From contig JARKIP010000017.1 of assembly GCA_029990175.1 (NCBI GenBank), forward strand, positions 14,588,001 to 14,652,000: a stretch of DNA of 64,000 bases, given 5' to 3'. This DNA is from Petunia secreta (taxonomy: Eukaryota > Streptophyta > Magnoliopsida > Solanales > Solanaceae). Both the position numbers and the translations under genes were made by a program. This document shows, piece by piece, positions 12,337-24,724 of this stretch (within the stretch, counting starts at the first letter, position 1; each line of letters opens with the position of its first letter). The notes under the pieces are model-generated. The model was not told the DNA's origin, searched no databases, and was given only the letters and a program-made list of their open reading frames with translations.

Positions 12337-12341
12337 ATTGG
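12337..12341. repeat. Target-site duplication of E1, right copy (ATTGG)
   Basis: Identical to 3473-3477 and directly after the E1 LTR end GTTTCA. Confidence 0.92.
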
Positions 12342-12530
12342 GTAGTCAGCAGTAACTTCTTCTGTACAGCTTATTTATAATTATGTTCGTGTCTCTTTAG
12401 ATCTTCTTTCTTATCTATAAGTTGATTTTATGTTTATGTTTATGATTTCAATTCAAAAGGGTTTGCCCGACGGGTCAAGTGGAGGATGTCGAATGCTCGC
12501 ACGACCTAGCTGAAAATCTGGGTCATGTCA
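12342..12530 (+). repeat. E0 3' LTR, right segment
   Basis: Resumes the E0 LTR after E1: GTAGTCAGCAGTAAC..., matching the reverse complement of the E1 LTR interior near 3640-3680. It contains the GGGTTTGCCCGACGGGTC block and ends GGTCATGTCA. The E0 element ends here. Confidence 0.88.
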
Positions 12531-12539
12531 GAATAAAGG

Positions 12540-13121
12540 TAGAACTAGATTAAGATTAGGGTGGAGAAGCTTTAGGAAAAGGAATCTGATCTTCATGAAA
12601 TACCATATCCCTTGAGATTAAAATCTGCTTGGTGTCAAGATTGAGGAGCTTATAGGCTTTCTTGCAAATAGATAATCCAAAAAAACACATGGAATGTCTC
12701 TTGGTTGAAATTTATCTCTATTTGGGAGGGGAACTGTTGCATAACATAAACATCCATTTCATTAGAACCTTAGAATGAAACAAAAGAACTCTAGATGCTT
12801 CAAGAAGTATTCTATGTTTTCACTATACCACATCATCTTGCTGTGGTGTGTGTGCACAATTTGTTTGATGAATTATTCTGTGATCAGAAAAAGGAGCACA
12901 AGTCTAAGGCATTGTCACTTCTTACAATTTGAACATTTGTTAGAAACTGAATTTAGACAATCAGGATGAAGGCTTTGAGTAAAAGGCATCACTTTTAGAA
13001 GTCATCAGGTTGGTCCAAGTACACATAGTAAAATCATCCACTATGGTAAGGAAGTAGCTAGAACTAGAAGCAGTGGGAGTATGATATGACCCCCAAGTAT
13101 CAATATGTATAAGTTGGAATG
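12540..13121 (-). pseudogene. Ty1/copia integrase relic
   Basis: Read from high to low coordinates, translation gives IHIDTWGSYHTPT and YFLTIVDDFTMCTWTNLM, the start of a copia integrase core with both the first catalytic Asp (HIDTWG) and the VDDF motif. After a deletion comes HTPQQDDVV, near the conserved Glu region, and then ISRDMVFHE from the C-terminal linker before RT. About 580 bp remain of a region normally over 1 kb long, with several frameshifts and stops. E0 borders it on the left, the F LTR on the right. It is the oldest layer at this site. Confidence 0.8.
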
Positions 13122-13127
13122 TGTTGA

Positions 13128-14416
13128 TGGTTGTCGCTCCAAACGCACACGCAAGTATACGCGGTCGATCAAGTAATAAAGTGATAAGTAATGTATCGTT
13201 CCCACGAGGACATTTGATTAACCACTAACTAATTCAGAAAATTCCTAATTATTTAAACAAGAAACATTTCACGATTTGAGAATTTGTATAACTATTAACT
13301 AATAAAATTAAGCTAACAAGTAAAATTATTAAAACAAGATTTCAAATTTTGAGAAGGGACAACAGCCTAGGGTTATGGGATATCTGCTAATCCTGTTGAA
13401 TTCTTCAGCTAATTCGACTAAACTAATCTATATGGATTACCAATCACAGGGTTAATAGTATCACAGAACTTCGTCGATACCCTGCGAGAACCTAACGCCT
13501 ATATGTCTATGGAATTATAGTTAACAAGAACATATTTATTTTTCCTATATAATGACTAAGCATGACTGTTAGGTATATTTATATACTAACCGCGAAACTA
13601 TTCCCCAATGCCCAGGTTCAGGAACATTCTCTATTCAATCCTATTGCAACCTACGGTTCCCATTTTCCAGTTCAACTCTAGGTTCATAAATAGTATTCAA
13701 TTGGTGATCAAGCAATCAAATAATTAGGTTTAGGATATGAATAAATAACCCAAAATGATAAATCAATATTCATGAAGAATTCCACAATTTTAGACTAAAT
13801 AAACTGGAAAGTTAAAGAGAAGGAAAGAAAGAAAACTCTTGAAGAACTCCAGCCGTGTGCTGCGTTTTACTTCCTTGTTCCACATGAACTTCTCCACTAC
13901 TCACTGAATATATATTTTATATAACTTAGACATCCTTTTCCCATGTAAATTAGGATTTTAACTTCTGTAAATTTTCCATAAAAGTTTGGACCCTTATTTT
14001 GCTATGTAGTTCAACTTTATGCTAGACTTCACCTTTTGGCCAACTTTTCTCTTACTTCTAGACTTTCTATCAACTTTGTGTGTACGACCCCAACAATCCA
14101 TGCTCGTGCACTTTCCATGTTCTACCAAAAGCTTTTCTTTCGAAATTCCATGTCTATCAATTTGTCTCGTAGAGTGATTTCTTGTCCAGCTGCTCAATAT
14201 TTAACCTTTATTGTATTCTTCTCTTGCATGACACCACACTATTCTTTAGCTTCCAAAATCAACTCCAATTATACCTAATAAATTACAGTAACACCCAATT
14301 AGTAAAATATCAAAAATTTAGAATAAGTTGCGCATATTTAACTATAAACATACTCAAAGGACGATAAAGTAACGTATAAATTAATATTAGAATACATATA
14401 AACATGACCAACATCA
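13128..14416 (-). repeat. F: orphan 3' LTR of a gypsy-type element
   Basis: Begins TGGTTGTCGCTCC on the plus strand and ends near ...CCAACATCA. It is followed by CACACACTTAAACTATTGTTCGTCCTCGAG-type sequence in the position where element B has its polypurine tract and conserved GTTCGTCCTCGAG word. No partner LTR is in the window, so the ends are estimates to within several bases. A TATA-like AT-rich stretch lies at 13903-13925. Confidence 0.6.
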
Positions 14417-15300
14417 ACACCACACACTTAAACTATTGTTCGTCCTCGAGCAATCACAAAAACTAAAACTAAACTTCAAATTTCAACAAGACTCAAAGAC
14501 ACCAACTCCTAGCAATTTAATTTACAACAGAGCAACTCAACAATTAAGAACAACTCTACCCGTGACCATAGTTGATACCAACAATTAAACCTTTTCACAT
14601 GCATTTTTTCAGACACTTCCTCATGTTTCACAACGCCAAAACAGTCCAGCGAAAAATAATTGAACAACCAAATTGTAACATCTTAACCTCAATAATAAAC
14701 TCAATGTAACCAAGTTTCTCAAGTCCAGTCATTTACCTCAACTGAGAAGTCTAATAAAATCACATATCCTTCATGAATCATGCACCCTCACAATAAGAGA
14801 AAAAGTCCCAACACAAAAAATATTACAAATAATTCGGGACTTTAAATATCGAAAGAATTCGCTCATCTCTCACAAATAAGTTCACATGCAACACAAGAAG
14901 TACCATACGCTTGCCCATCATGTAAATTTCTACTAATGTAAGCCTGCTCAGTCTAAAATCAAACAGAACTTAATAGGGTTGTTATGAAGGCTGCGGGACA
15001 GGTAGGATATATATGGATAAAGTGACTAGATCTCGCTAAGCACTTACCAAACATTTATTTAAGAACACATCCTTCTTTAAAAAATTCATTCATTTTCAAT
15101 TTCAACCACCCCAGTCTTCCATTTTTATTTACGCCATGAACAATTTTTAGCTCAACAAGAAGTGCTCTTTTTCTTTCAACTTCCATATTTTTCTCAACGT
15201 TTTTTTTTTCAAGACATTTTCTTTAAGCAAATACCACTAAGCACGTAACTTAGCGGCTAATTTTATTAATAATAAATTAATAAAAATAATAAATACGGTC
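14417..15300 (-). mobile_element. F: internal 3' flank
   Basis: AT-rich sequence to the right of the F LTR. It has no domain I recognise and only short frames. It opens with a CGTCCTCGAGCAATCAC block like the 3' internal end of Athila-type elements. A run of ten T's lies near 15200. The point where F ends and older sequence begins could not be located. Confidence 0.4.
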
Positions 15301-16039
15301 TTTACAATCATGAATGAAATACGAACTAGCTAATACTAATTAGTGAAAAGATAGCAACATACCCAAGCATTGCATTCACCTCAATTGATTGAGCATCATA
15401 CAATGCTAATACCACCAATTGAAGTAAATTTAATACTTTGTTAATGTGCTTTACAAAAGTCGCCACACTACGTAGGAATAATGTATATAAAAAATTAATG
15501 AAGAATCTATATAATGATCTACAAACGTGTAGTTTTAAGCTAAAAGTGCATGTAATAATGAAACAATAGCATCCTAGCTCGCCATGAGCAATATCGTGCG
15601 CACTAGAAAAGTTCCCAACCAAAGCAGCTCTTGATGCTTTGCATGGGAGGGTGTTTGGACTGGAAATTTCACGCCTCAAGTCCATAGCCGCTGGCGCGAT
15701 TGCTTTTTGCCACTGGCCAAGCTGAATTAATTCTGCTCAGTGCAAACAGCCTGTGGCGCGAAGCATCAGACAATGTATCAGCTGAAACTTTGACATCCTA
15801 GCTAAAACAACCATCCATGCGACGGTCAAGCAGTGTATCACCTGGAACGAGCCAAAATCAGTCCGCCACCAAGAAAACCATTGTATACATCCTTGAAACA
15901 CTATTATATGAAGTAGTATAGTCCAAAACTTGCATCTCCAACCATATATGCTATGAAAAATCTTCACCATAAAAATTATTATCTTGAACACACCTATAAA
16001 AAAGAAAACAAAGTTAGTAGTAAAAACCTTCATGCTCTC
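15301..16039. other. Unassigned sequence between F and the LINE
   Basis: Holds a 119-codon minus frame (15326-15685) with no recognisable domain. It also has two TGGCGCGA words near 15695 and 15755 similar to those upstream of the E0 TATA box. Part of it may be the 3' UTR of the LINE or an LTR scrap. No gene can be supported. Confidence 0.5.
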
Positions 16040-16085
16040 CTCTGCATAGATTCGAGCGTGAAGAAAAATTCCACCTCCCTTGTTT

Positions 16086-16896
16086 CTATCCATTCCTCCT
16101 CAGCCTAGAGCGAATGTATGGCTCATTACACTTATCACCATTCACCAACCTCCTACCCATGCTATCTAAATCATGAAACGAATTAACCATGACATCCCCT
16201 TGATCAATAGCCAAGTTGGCCAAGTGATTCAAAAATTTATTCCCTTCTCTAAACACATGCATCACAACCACTTCTATACCCTCCATCAAACTCCAAATCT
16301 CCTCCATTATTTACACAATTTGCCAAGGTACCTCCCAAATTTTTGTCACTGTGTTCTTGACCAACATTGAGCCCATTTCAACAATAACTTGTGAATAAGA
16401 AGTAGAACCACATACTTCAAGGCCATAAGAATTTCAGTTGCCTCCACTTGAGTATTCATGGTCATGCAATCATCCATCTCCTTAGCACAAGCATGCATAA
16501 TATCCCCCTGTCATCCTGAACACAAAATGCCCAAGAGCTAACACCTGGATTACCTTTAGAAGCTCCATCCGTATTACATTTGTTCCACCCCACCTGAGGC
16601 GGACTCCAAACAGCCTTTGTCATATCAAGCTTAGGCGTATGATCCCTTAACACCGGTAACAAGTCCTCCCACCTACCAGGCGCATACTGAAAGTTCCTCA
16701 TGCAAACTCGCAACAACATGATAATATGTTCAGTGACAAGATACACCAACCTATGAGTTGAGGTCGACCCACCATGCCTCAAATTATTCCTCCATTTCCA
16801 CAATTCCCATAAAATAAAAATGGGAATAACATAGTAAATCAACCTCAGGACCGGGCTACCAGGAGCATCCCACCATAAATATATAACTTGTGTCAA
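16086..16896 (-). pseudogene. LINE ORF2 C-terminal part with RNase H
   Basis: The frame at 16462-16896 contains WRNNLRHGG, then GWNKCNTDGASKGNPGVSSW and FCVQDDRG. This is the N-terminal strand of a plant L1 RNase H, with the first catalytic Asp in NTDGA. The frame breaks by a stop after about 144 codons and continues in other frames. At 16086-16307 the domain end HVFREGNKFLNHLANLAIDQ is recognisable, in which the usual Asp of the N-x-x-A/D-x-LA motif is replaced. This RNase H follows the zinc-ribbon region typical of plant LINE reverse transcriptases. Confidence 0.82.
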
Positions 16897-17640
16897 CTAC
16901 AACCCATCAAAATTAAGACCTGAAGGACCTCCAAATATTTCCAGACATAACGTGCTACAGGTGCATTCAGAAACACATGTGAGACAATCTCCACATCAGG
17001 GTTCACACAACAAATGACACCTAGAGGGGAATTGAATTCCCCACATCTTCAGCATATCATCTAAGGGCAGCTTAAATTTCCACAACCTCCATAAGAAAAA
17101 TGACATCTTAAAGGGAATACCTTTAATCCAGATGTGCTTGTAAAGATCACTTGGCTTCTTTTTTTGCCTCACCAAATGATAAGCTAACTAGACTGAAAAT
17201 GTGACCCGAGACTCCAGTATCCAAAAAGGCCTGTTCTCTACTCAGGACAAGTAGGAGGCTTGACATTCTTAATCACGTACTCAGCAAAGCCTTCAGGCAG
17301 TAGCTTCCTGAGGCGCTGCTCCAACCATACTCCACCCTCAGCAACTTCATATACACACACTAAAATCTTATCACACGCAAACTCACGAGGAACTGCATGA
17401 TATGACGGACCCTGTCTAGCTTAATTACCACATTAGCCGGTTTCCCCCTGTCAGCAATATCATGCACAATTTCTTGCACCAACACATTATTCTAAAAAAT
17501 GCTCCGGATCATTGAAAAACTGAGCCTGAAAAAATCTGATTGCCTTCTAAGCTATGTCTGTGTCGTTTTCAAGCCAAGAACCAGTAGCATCCTGAATTCT
17601 TCTATCATGCAACACCTTTATTTTTCCATTTACAAGAGCA
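16897..17640 (-). pseudogene. LINE ORF2 reverse transcriptase remnant
   Basis: Between linker and RNase H only about 740 bp remain where a complete L1 reverse transcriptase plus zinc ribbon needs roughly 2 kb or more. A trace of the palm start, DIADRGKPANVVIKLD, is visible near 17420-17470, followed by unrelated frame debris. No FADD-type catalytic motif is present. The core polymerase has been deleted. Confidence 0.65.
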
Positions 17641-17978
17641 TGAAAAAAATTAGGTGTTTCTCTCCCCATCTTTAAACCATCGCATACCAGCTTTCTGCTT
17701 CCAAAATTGTTCCTCCAAAGCATAAAATCTAATCAACTCTGAATTCCCTCTCTAAGTCTCTCTCTGTCGTACCCAGTGGGATGCTCTTTGAACTCCTGTT
17801 CATATACCCGGACCACCTCCTCTAGTGTAGCAATCTGCCTGAAGATGTCACCATACGTCTCCCTGCTCCAAATAGACAATGCCTTTCTTAATTTTTTCAA
17901 CTTGTACTGAAAGTTATGAAAAGGATGCGCTAAAGTTTTCAGCCCAGCTCTATCTGACAACGGCCTGTAATGACTCAT
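17641..17978 (-). pseudogene. LINE ORF2 linker between endonuclease and RT
   Basis: The frame from 17978 shows KLKKLRKALSIWSRETYGDI, IATLEEVVRVYEQEF and, after a stop, EEQFWKQKAGMRWFKDGERN. This is the characteristic segment of plant L1 ORF2 between the endonuclease and the polymerase (W-x-x-KAG-x-x-W-x-x-xGD-x-N). One stop separates residue S81 from the KAG motif. No catalytic function is assigned to this stretch. Confidence 0.8.
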
Positions 17979-18700
17979 GTTGCACCCAAAAGTTCAAAAA
18001 TCTAAAAGGGCTATCTATGTTAGTAGTAATCAGCAACAGCGCATGGTCTGATCCTTGCTTAATCAAGTGCTCCACTTCCAACAGAGGAAATAACTCATGA
18101 AATGATTCACAAGACACATATCAAGCCTTTTGAATATGAATTCATCATCCGATCTACCATTTTATCACGTTAACATGTTTCCCTTGAAACCAATGTCTGA
18201 CAACTGACAAGTGTTGATGCAGTGCACAAAATCTTCATCCTCCGGGTAATAAACTGGCAGACCTTCAATCTTCTCAAGCTCATCAACAATGATATTAAAA
18301 TCACCCCCACCAGCCACGGAGATGTCACGTAACTAGCCTGAGCATACAAAAAGTGCCACAGTTCCAACCGTTTGGTATGATCAATACTAGCATAAACAAG
18401 TGAGACCATAAATACCAACAAACCATTCAAGTGTGCCAGCTTCAAAGACAATATTTGTGATGTATCATACGCCACCTCCATATGATAATCATCATCAATA
18501 GGCGCCCATATTTTACCATTGAAATTATGCCAAGAAGAACCTATACCTAGTCACAGGCGATACTTGTCAATATCTCTATGGTGCTGAAACGGCTCTAGTA
18601 GTGCAATAAATGAATAGTGCTTCTGCCTATGCAATATGACCACTCTATCAAAGGCCTGCTGAGTGTTGACAAACCTTATATTCCATATGAGTGAGCTATT
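17979..18700 (-). pseudogene. LINE ORF2 endonuclease relic
   Basis: Starting near 18700: WNIRFVNTQQAFDRVVILHR, FIALLEPFQ (the metal-binding Glu region), then WAPIDDDYH, VFMVSLVYASIDHTKRLELW and SPWLVG. These are the ordered blocks of an apurinic-type endonuclease that nicks target DNA for L1 elements. After PWLVG the normal GDFN motif is lost through a frameshift, and the rest (LRRLKVCQF, ILCTASTLVSCQTLVSRETC) is only partly in frame. Inactive. Confidence 0.78.
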
Positions 18701-20444
18701 CATTGCAAACAAGAGGTTTTGGAAATCGTCCTCCTTGTTGATACCCTTCCAGCTGCTGGAGGAGCACTTTTATCTCTTTTTGCCCGTGCCTGCTTGGTCT
18801 TCTTCTTTTGTAGTTCCACTTGCTAGGTGATATATCACCCTTTTCAGCAACATTAACATAATTCTGAGAAGTAGACTCAGTATCAAGCTCTTCATCATCA
18901 CCAATTTCCACCTGCTTTTCAGTCGGTTTGTCAAAAACATGTGCTAATGCTGGTGTAGGCTTAATTTCTTTTCAACCAGATGTGTATTCTTCTTTTTTGT
19001 ATTATTATAGGATGCTTTCAACTCCTCCAACTCCTTCCCAGTGGCTGGCCTACCCCTTGATAGCATAGGACTGGCGCTAACCAAATCAATCTGCTTGTCA
19101 GCACCGCACTGTGGATTTTTAGCACCACACTTTGGCTTTTCAGCATTGGCATTTTTCAGACTTGAACCACTTTGATCTTTGTCATCCTTATCTTCCTTAC
19201 CACTATTATCCCTTGACATATCACCCTCCAATCCCATGTAGTCATCAGAAGGATCATTTTTAAAACTTTATGGATCAGTATCATCAATTTCACTCTCCTC
19301 TCCAAAATCCACCAATTCATCATCATCCTCCTCCGAGTCAACTACCTCCAGCTCTCATATCAACATCATCCTCTGTAGTAACCTTGGTGACCAAAGAGTT
19401 AGAAGGAACCTACTGTTGAGAGGTATTCAGGGTCGCAGGGATAGCAGCAGTAGGTGATGCAGGCACAGTGGTAATAGGCGATGCAGCTGTATTAAGAGCT
19501 CCATGTGGAGATCTTTCACCATCTTTTTTAGGCTGTGTATGGGACTTAGCAGGCCAATTCCTATCCTTTCTTTTTTCCACGTCAGTTTCACTCAGTTTTT
19601 AGTCGACATAGGAATAGAAGCATTACCTTTCCCAGTTGATTTTAGAGCTGCAACGCCATTTTTAACTGCACCTTTCTTAGAACCTGCATCTCCTTTCTCA
19701 GTAGCGGGCTGCACATCATCTTTTGTCACAACTGGTTTCTTGTCACCCAAGTCACCAACTTCCTGATTATCATCTTCCTCTAACGCTGCAAATTGATTAT
19801 TTCCAGCCTTCACCAAAGCTAAAGTATCATTTGGCTTTACAACACCTTTCTTCACATGAGCATTGCCATTCCATCTCCTTGTTTTTTTTTTTTTAATTTT
19901 TTGCATCATTCCACTTTTCCTCATTCCTAATATTGCGAACCACCTTTCCACTTGACAATATACGCAATGGGGGTGGCGGGAGGGCAGGGGCAGGCTTGTC
20001 CCGAGCAACAGTTTCATCCTTATTTCCACTATTTTTTGGTTCTTCCCACAACTCAGGGTGCACAACTTTGCATGAAGTTTCATTATGACCGTGACGCTTA
20101 CAAGTTTCTCAATACAGAGAAAGATAGACATATTGAATTTCAGCCCAAGTTGATATAACTTCCCCCGTATCATCATCTTCTCCATTAATCAAAACCCTTG
20201 TAGGGTGATTAGCAAGCAAATCAAGCTCAACTTTTGCTCTAGCACAACTGGGTCTTGTCTTATTCAGAGTACCTGTATCAACTTCAAAGGCGTTCCAACT
20301 GCTGATGCTATTGAAAAAATAAATTCCAATGCAAAATAATTTGGTGGTAAATTAGGAAAACTTATCCATGCAAGAGCCATTGAAGTTTCTTCCTCAGGTT
20401 TTAAGTGTCTTGTCCATTTCAATGATCTCATAAGGTAAGACTTC
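18701..20444 (-). pseudogene. LINE ORF1, main part
   Basis: From the A boundary leftward, translation reads SLKWTRHLKPEEETS and WISFPNLPPNYFALEFIFSI, typical of the DUF4283-like nucleic-acid-binding domain of plant LINE ORF1. A CX2CX4HX4C zinc knuckle follows at about 20080-20110 (ETCKRHGHNETSC), but its first Cys codon has become TGA. Downstream is a long charged, low-complexity tail with KKGVVKPNDTLALVK, NNQFAALEEDD and many Lys/Asp/Glu runs, broken by frameshifts. ORF1 proteins coat the LINE RNA. Not functional here. Confidence 0.8.
20440..20444. repeat. Target-site duplication of A, left copy (ACTTC)
   Basis: ACTTC directly before the LTR start TGATAGGATC; matched by 35986-35990. Confidence 0.92.
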
Positions 20445-21155
20445 TGATAGGATCCTAACTTCTAAGAATCGAAGCGAGTAGCCAAACGATAAAATAAATG
20501 ATATAAAGTAAAGGATAGAAGGGAATTGGGGAAAGATAAAAGAAAGAAAGGAACCAATACCCACAATTGTAGGTAAATTAGAACACTACAAGCAATTGTA
20601 ATACCCTAATTTAAACGATACAATCAAAGATCAATATCCAAGGGGGAAGAGGCTTGAACTCAAGCAATTGATCTCTCACAGAAGAGAATCCAAGAGAGGT
20701 CCAAGAAGAAGATAAGGGATACAACCCATACGCACACTCTCACAAAAATATTCTCAATCATCGAAAAGCCAAATGACTAAACCCTAAATTAGGCTATTTA
20801 TAGTAGATAGTTAAGTACAAGGATAAATGGACTGAAAAGCCCCTATTGCTGATTTTAGAAATGTCGTCCTTCTTCGCGACCGCGTCTTGTATGTCGCGAT
20901 CGTGCTATGTGTTCATGCAGCTCCATCGCGATCGCGTGGAGTATCTCGCGAACAGGCACTTGATTTGGCTGCTTCTGCGCGGTCGTGCCTGTTGCCTCAC
21001 GATTGCGCCTGCCAAAGTTCCAGTAAGCTTGCAGTTGGTCATTTGGCCTATCCTTTGGCTTGATTCTTGGCTTCCAAGCCCTTTTGAAGCATTCTAAGCT
21101 CCTGATGTTGAGCGTAAACCCTCAGTGGCTTTAGGTACTAATCCAGATCGCATCA
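20445..21155 (-). repeat. A 3' LTR
   Basis: 711 bp, TGATAGGATC...CGCATCA on the plus strand, partner of 35271-35985. It contains a GC-rich cluster of TCGCGATCG-like words (20875-21010) and a CTATTTATAG TATA-type site near 20803. Confidence 0.92.
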
Positions 21156-22557
21156 TTCTCTCCTTCTTTAAGAGAATTCGTCCTTGAATTTATACCTTGC
21201 AAAATCATAACCGGAATAAGTAACAAACCAGTATTGATCCAAGCATGACATATCCAAGAAATTGAAAGAAGAAGCACATGGTTCAACTCAAATTTCATAC
21301 TTTTATGGTATAGCCAAGTGTCAAAATCATCTACCAAGAACAACTTTCCAATTCCGACATCGAAAACTTGGCTATAAAAGCAACAAGAAGCAAGATCATT
21401 CACAAAACAATCTTCACTTTTAGGATCTTTCAACTCATGTCAAGCCTCCATTGACAATTTATCACTCTTAACATTGGAGGCTCTAGCAAAATCTACTTTA
21501 AATGTATGCTCAAAACTGAGAATAGAGTAAGTAAAGAAATTGACACTAAAGCTAGCATCTATCAATTTACCACCACTATCACTCGTGCCTCCCTCCTTCT
21601 TTAAAGAACACTCTTTATTTTTGGAGGACTTCCCAACATTAGACAAGCTTTTAACAAATATTTTGGAAGTTAGCTTGCTAACATCCACACAATTAGCATT
21701 ATCAAACAAGTCACAAGAGTCATTTTCACAAGTTATGCACTCTTTAAGCATTGACTTATCATCTTCATCAAGTGCAAACAAGTCCAAAAAAAAGGTATAA
21801 CTCAAGGAAACATCATCAACTGTACCCTCATATTAAAGCTCTCTTCCAAGTGCACACTCACTTAACAACTCATAACAAGATTCGTCAATGTTAATCACAA
21901 AGGAAAATAATTCAATGTCGTCCAAAGATAATTCATCAATTATTTCACTTCCCTCAAGCAAGTACAAACTTTCCATTCCAACACCACTTTCCACTTGGAA
22001 CAAACCACCACTACAAAAGAATGCTATTAAATGTTATCCCATCAAGATCAAGCATTTCATTTTCACATTTATCAAACAAAGGTGGAGTGTCAAACCAAAA
22101 GTCATTTTGTTCAAGCTCACCCATTTGAGCATCACTAGTATGGAACAGTTCACACACACAAAAACCATCAATTTTATTTTCACAATTGTGCTCAACTAGT
22201 GCATGCTCACAACTATCACTTTGACTATTATCAACGCAAGATAATATCTTTAATCCCACAAAAAGTAAAGCTATCAATACTACTCAAATCTCTATCAAGC
22301 TCACCCAAAGAGATACAACAATTAGGATTAGCTTTATTACCTTGTAGCACACCTAAAGATTCTTTTTTACCTTGACTTTTTAAATTTAAGCTCACTTGTT
22401 CCTTTGGAGACTTCAGCTTGGTCTCCTCTTTTTCTTCTATATATGGAACCACTTCCAAGGAAGGTTTCCCCAATGTAGCATCTCCAAAGGTAACTTCAAA
22501 ATGCACAAGACAACTAGAAAAACAAGAAAGGTTAGAATCATAAGAATAAGGAAAATT
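21156..22557 (-). mobile_element. A: region downstream of protease
   Basis: The internal region between the protease relic and the 3' LTR. Minus-strand frames at 21440-21805 and 22011-22506 encode acidic, Ser/Asn-rich peptides (for example LFALDEDDKSMLKE, CENDSCDLFDN) with no known domain. In an autonomous gypsy element this is where reverse transcriptase would begin. No palm motif of any kind was seen, in any frame. Close to the LTR lies NSRTNSLKEGENDAI, which overlaps the polypurine tract. Confidence 0.55.
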
Positions 22558-23340
22558 CTAACCCCCACTCTTTTGTTGTCCCTCTTTCTTTTCTCTCAAT
22601 TTTTCTTCACATTCTTCCCTCTTTTCTTGTGACAACTTACTCACTTCACTCAACTCAAGGTCTCCTTTTTCATCTCTTGAGTTGTCACTTGCCACTCCCT
22701 TACTCCTCTCAATCTTTTCTCTCTCAAGTTCATTTGGAGTAGGACTTGTGCCAAGAATCTCTTTGGGGGGAGTAGGAGTACTCTTCACCTCAACCTTCAA
22801 CTTTTCTCCTTGAGAACCTTCACCCAACCTTTGTCTCACCCCTTTTGCCTTTGCCTTTCTTGCCGCTTCTAGCATTTTCAAGTAAACCTCTTTGGTTTTC
22901 ATTGAAGGAGAGGCGTTAAGAATGAACTTTCGGTCTCTTAAAGTAAGAGCATACTTTCCCAACTCTTCACTATACTTGGCATTTCTAGCAAGCTTCCATG
23001 GTTTTCCCAACAACAAGTGGCAACCTTTTATGGGCATCACATCACATAGCACTTTATCTTGATAATTCCCAATTTTGAACTTTACCTACACTTGTTGTGT
23101 AATGACCACAAATCCATCTCCATTCAACCAAGGCCACCTATAGGGCAAGGGATGACTACAAGCTTCCAACTTTAATTGCTTAACCATAGAGATATTTGCA
23201 ACATTAGTATGACTGTTATAATCAATGATCATAGCACAAAATTACTCTCCAACCTTATAAGTTGTATGGAAGAAGTTATTTCTTTCTTCCAGAAATTGCT
23301 CCGCAAACTTCATCACACTCATGGTTGTCTACAAAATGAT
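22558..23340 (-). pseudogene. A: retropepsin-like region and basic tail
   Basis: From about 23310 downward the translation resembles the aspartic protease of plant gypsy elements: FCAMIIDYNSHTNVANISMV, QLKLEACSHPLPYRWPWLN, KIGNYQDKVLCDVMP, CHLLLGKPWKLARN. The catalytic D-S/G-G motif reads D-Y-N, so the protease should be inactive, and two in-frame stops precede the open frame of 164 codons (22558-23052). After GKPW comes a Lys/Glu-rich tail (EKIERSKGV, EECEEKLREKKE). B is inserted just upstream of this region. Confidence 0.75.
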
Positions 23341-23364
23341 TCCGTTTAAATATAGTTCTCAAAG

Positions 23365-23369
23365 CATTG
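23365..23369. repeat. Target-site duplication of B, left copy (CATTG)
   Basis: CATTG directly before the B LTR; matched by 33620-33624. Confidence 0.92.
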
Positions 23370-24709
23370 TGACGAGTCCAATGTGTATAGGATTTTCCTG
23401 CTCGTTCTTGTCAAATTTTAGTATAGTTTATGATATCGTCCACAGAGATTGGAGAATCTATCCTACAAATTTATATTATCAATCCTACTATTTCAGAGAG
23501 TCGATTTTTGGGTGAAAAGAGTTGAATTTATGATCTACTTGAAAGCAAGAAAACTTGTTTTTGATTTTTCTTTTAAAATAAAAGAGTTGGGATTTCATGG
23601 ATTCACTCGGTATAAAATTATAATAGAAGTTAGATATTTCATTTTCTATTCCACATATTAATTGCTTAAGAGAAAGACAATTAATACTACTACGAGTTTC
23701 TCATTTAACTATGCCTCTTTCGATTAGCATAATAAAATGATTAACTTGTAGTATTGGAGTAAAAATACTTATCTTGAATGAGTACATCGTATGAACAAAA
23801 ACCTCTTTCGATTAGCTTTTGTTAAATTCCAAAACTTGGCTAAATAATTTTCTTCTCTCGAATGAAAAACTCAAATATCAAGATAAAAAATTTTGAGTGA
23901 TTAAATATAAATATTTCAAATTATCACGAGAATATATTTAGTTATCAATATTCCCTTTTAATTCTTGTTTCTTTCGATAATAAAAATTAGCAAGAAATAT
24001 TATAGCATAAATATATAGGCTTGATAAAGTTGAATAGCATAGTATTTAATACTCTGAAGTAAGATTTTGACAAAGTAGGATTCTCACTCAAGAATAATAA
24101 AATACCAAAATTTTCAATATAATAATATACCAAGCTTCAATACTGAACCCAACTTAAAGAAAATTACTCCATGGAGAAAATATTAAATACTACATAAGTG
24201 GAAGAACTTAGTAGTTTTAAAGAAGGAAAAAAATATAATTTTAACACTTAAAAAGCTTAACCAATATTATAGATAGTATTTGGTATTGCTTTATACAGAG
24301 AAAGGATGCTTCTTCTCAACAAAATGTCGGACTATTTATAGAGAAATTGTGCAGCCAAAAACTCCACTGATGCGAGACCATCGATGCCATGTATGGCATT
24401 TCTTTGTCATTTTCCCACTAATGCGAACCATTGATGGCATTAGTGCACTTCTTTCCTTTTTGCCACTAATGTGAAGTCATGACTAATGCCATTGGTGGCA
24501 TTTCTTCACTTTTGTCCCACGGATGCGAGCCACCGATGCCATCTGTGGCTTCTTTTCCATCTTCCTTGCTTTTGCGTTCTTTCCTTTCCTGAAAGGTTGT
24601 TTTGTGTATTTGCACATATTTGAATATAATATCATATATTTTATATAAAAATATAAATATATATATAATAATTTATATATCTAAAATTGTATAATATATA
24701 TAACTATCA
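23370..24709 (-). repeat. B 3' LTR
   Basis: 1340 bp, starting TGACGAGTCC and ending TAACTATCA on the plus strand. It is very similar to 32280-33619. It contains degenerate 45-60-bp repeats around the word ACTAATGCGAACCATTGATG (24365-24540) and a CTATTTATAGA TATA-type site near 24327. Confidence 0.95.
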
Positions 24710-24724
24710 AACACCCCCATACTT
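24710..24724 (-). other. B polypurine tract
   Basis: On the minus strand the sequence GTATGGGGGTGTT runs up to the LTR start. A CGTCCTCGAG word follows nearby, as in other plant gypsy elements of this kind. Confidence 0.7.

Noticed and set aside
15326..15685. 119-codon minus frame as a possible small gene
   Set aside because: No recognisable domain, no conserved context, and it lies in transposon debris between F and the LINE.
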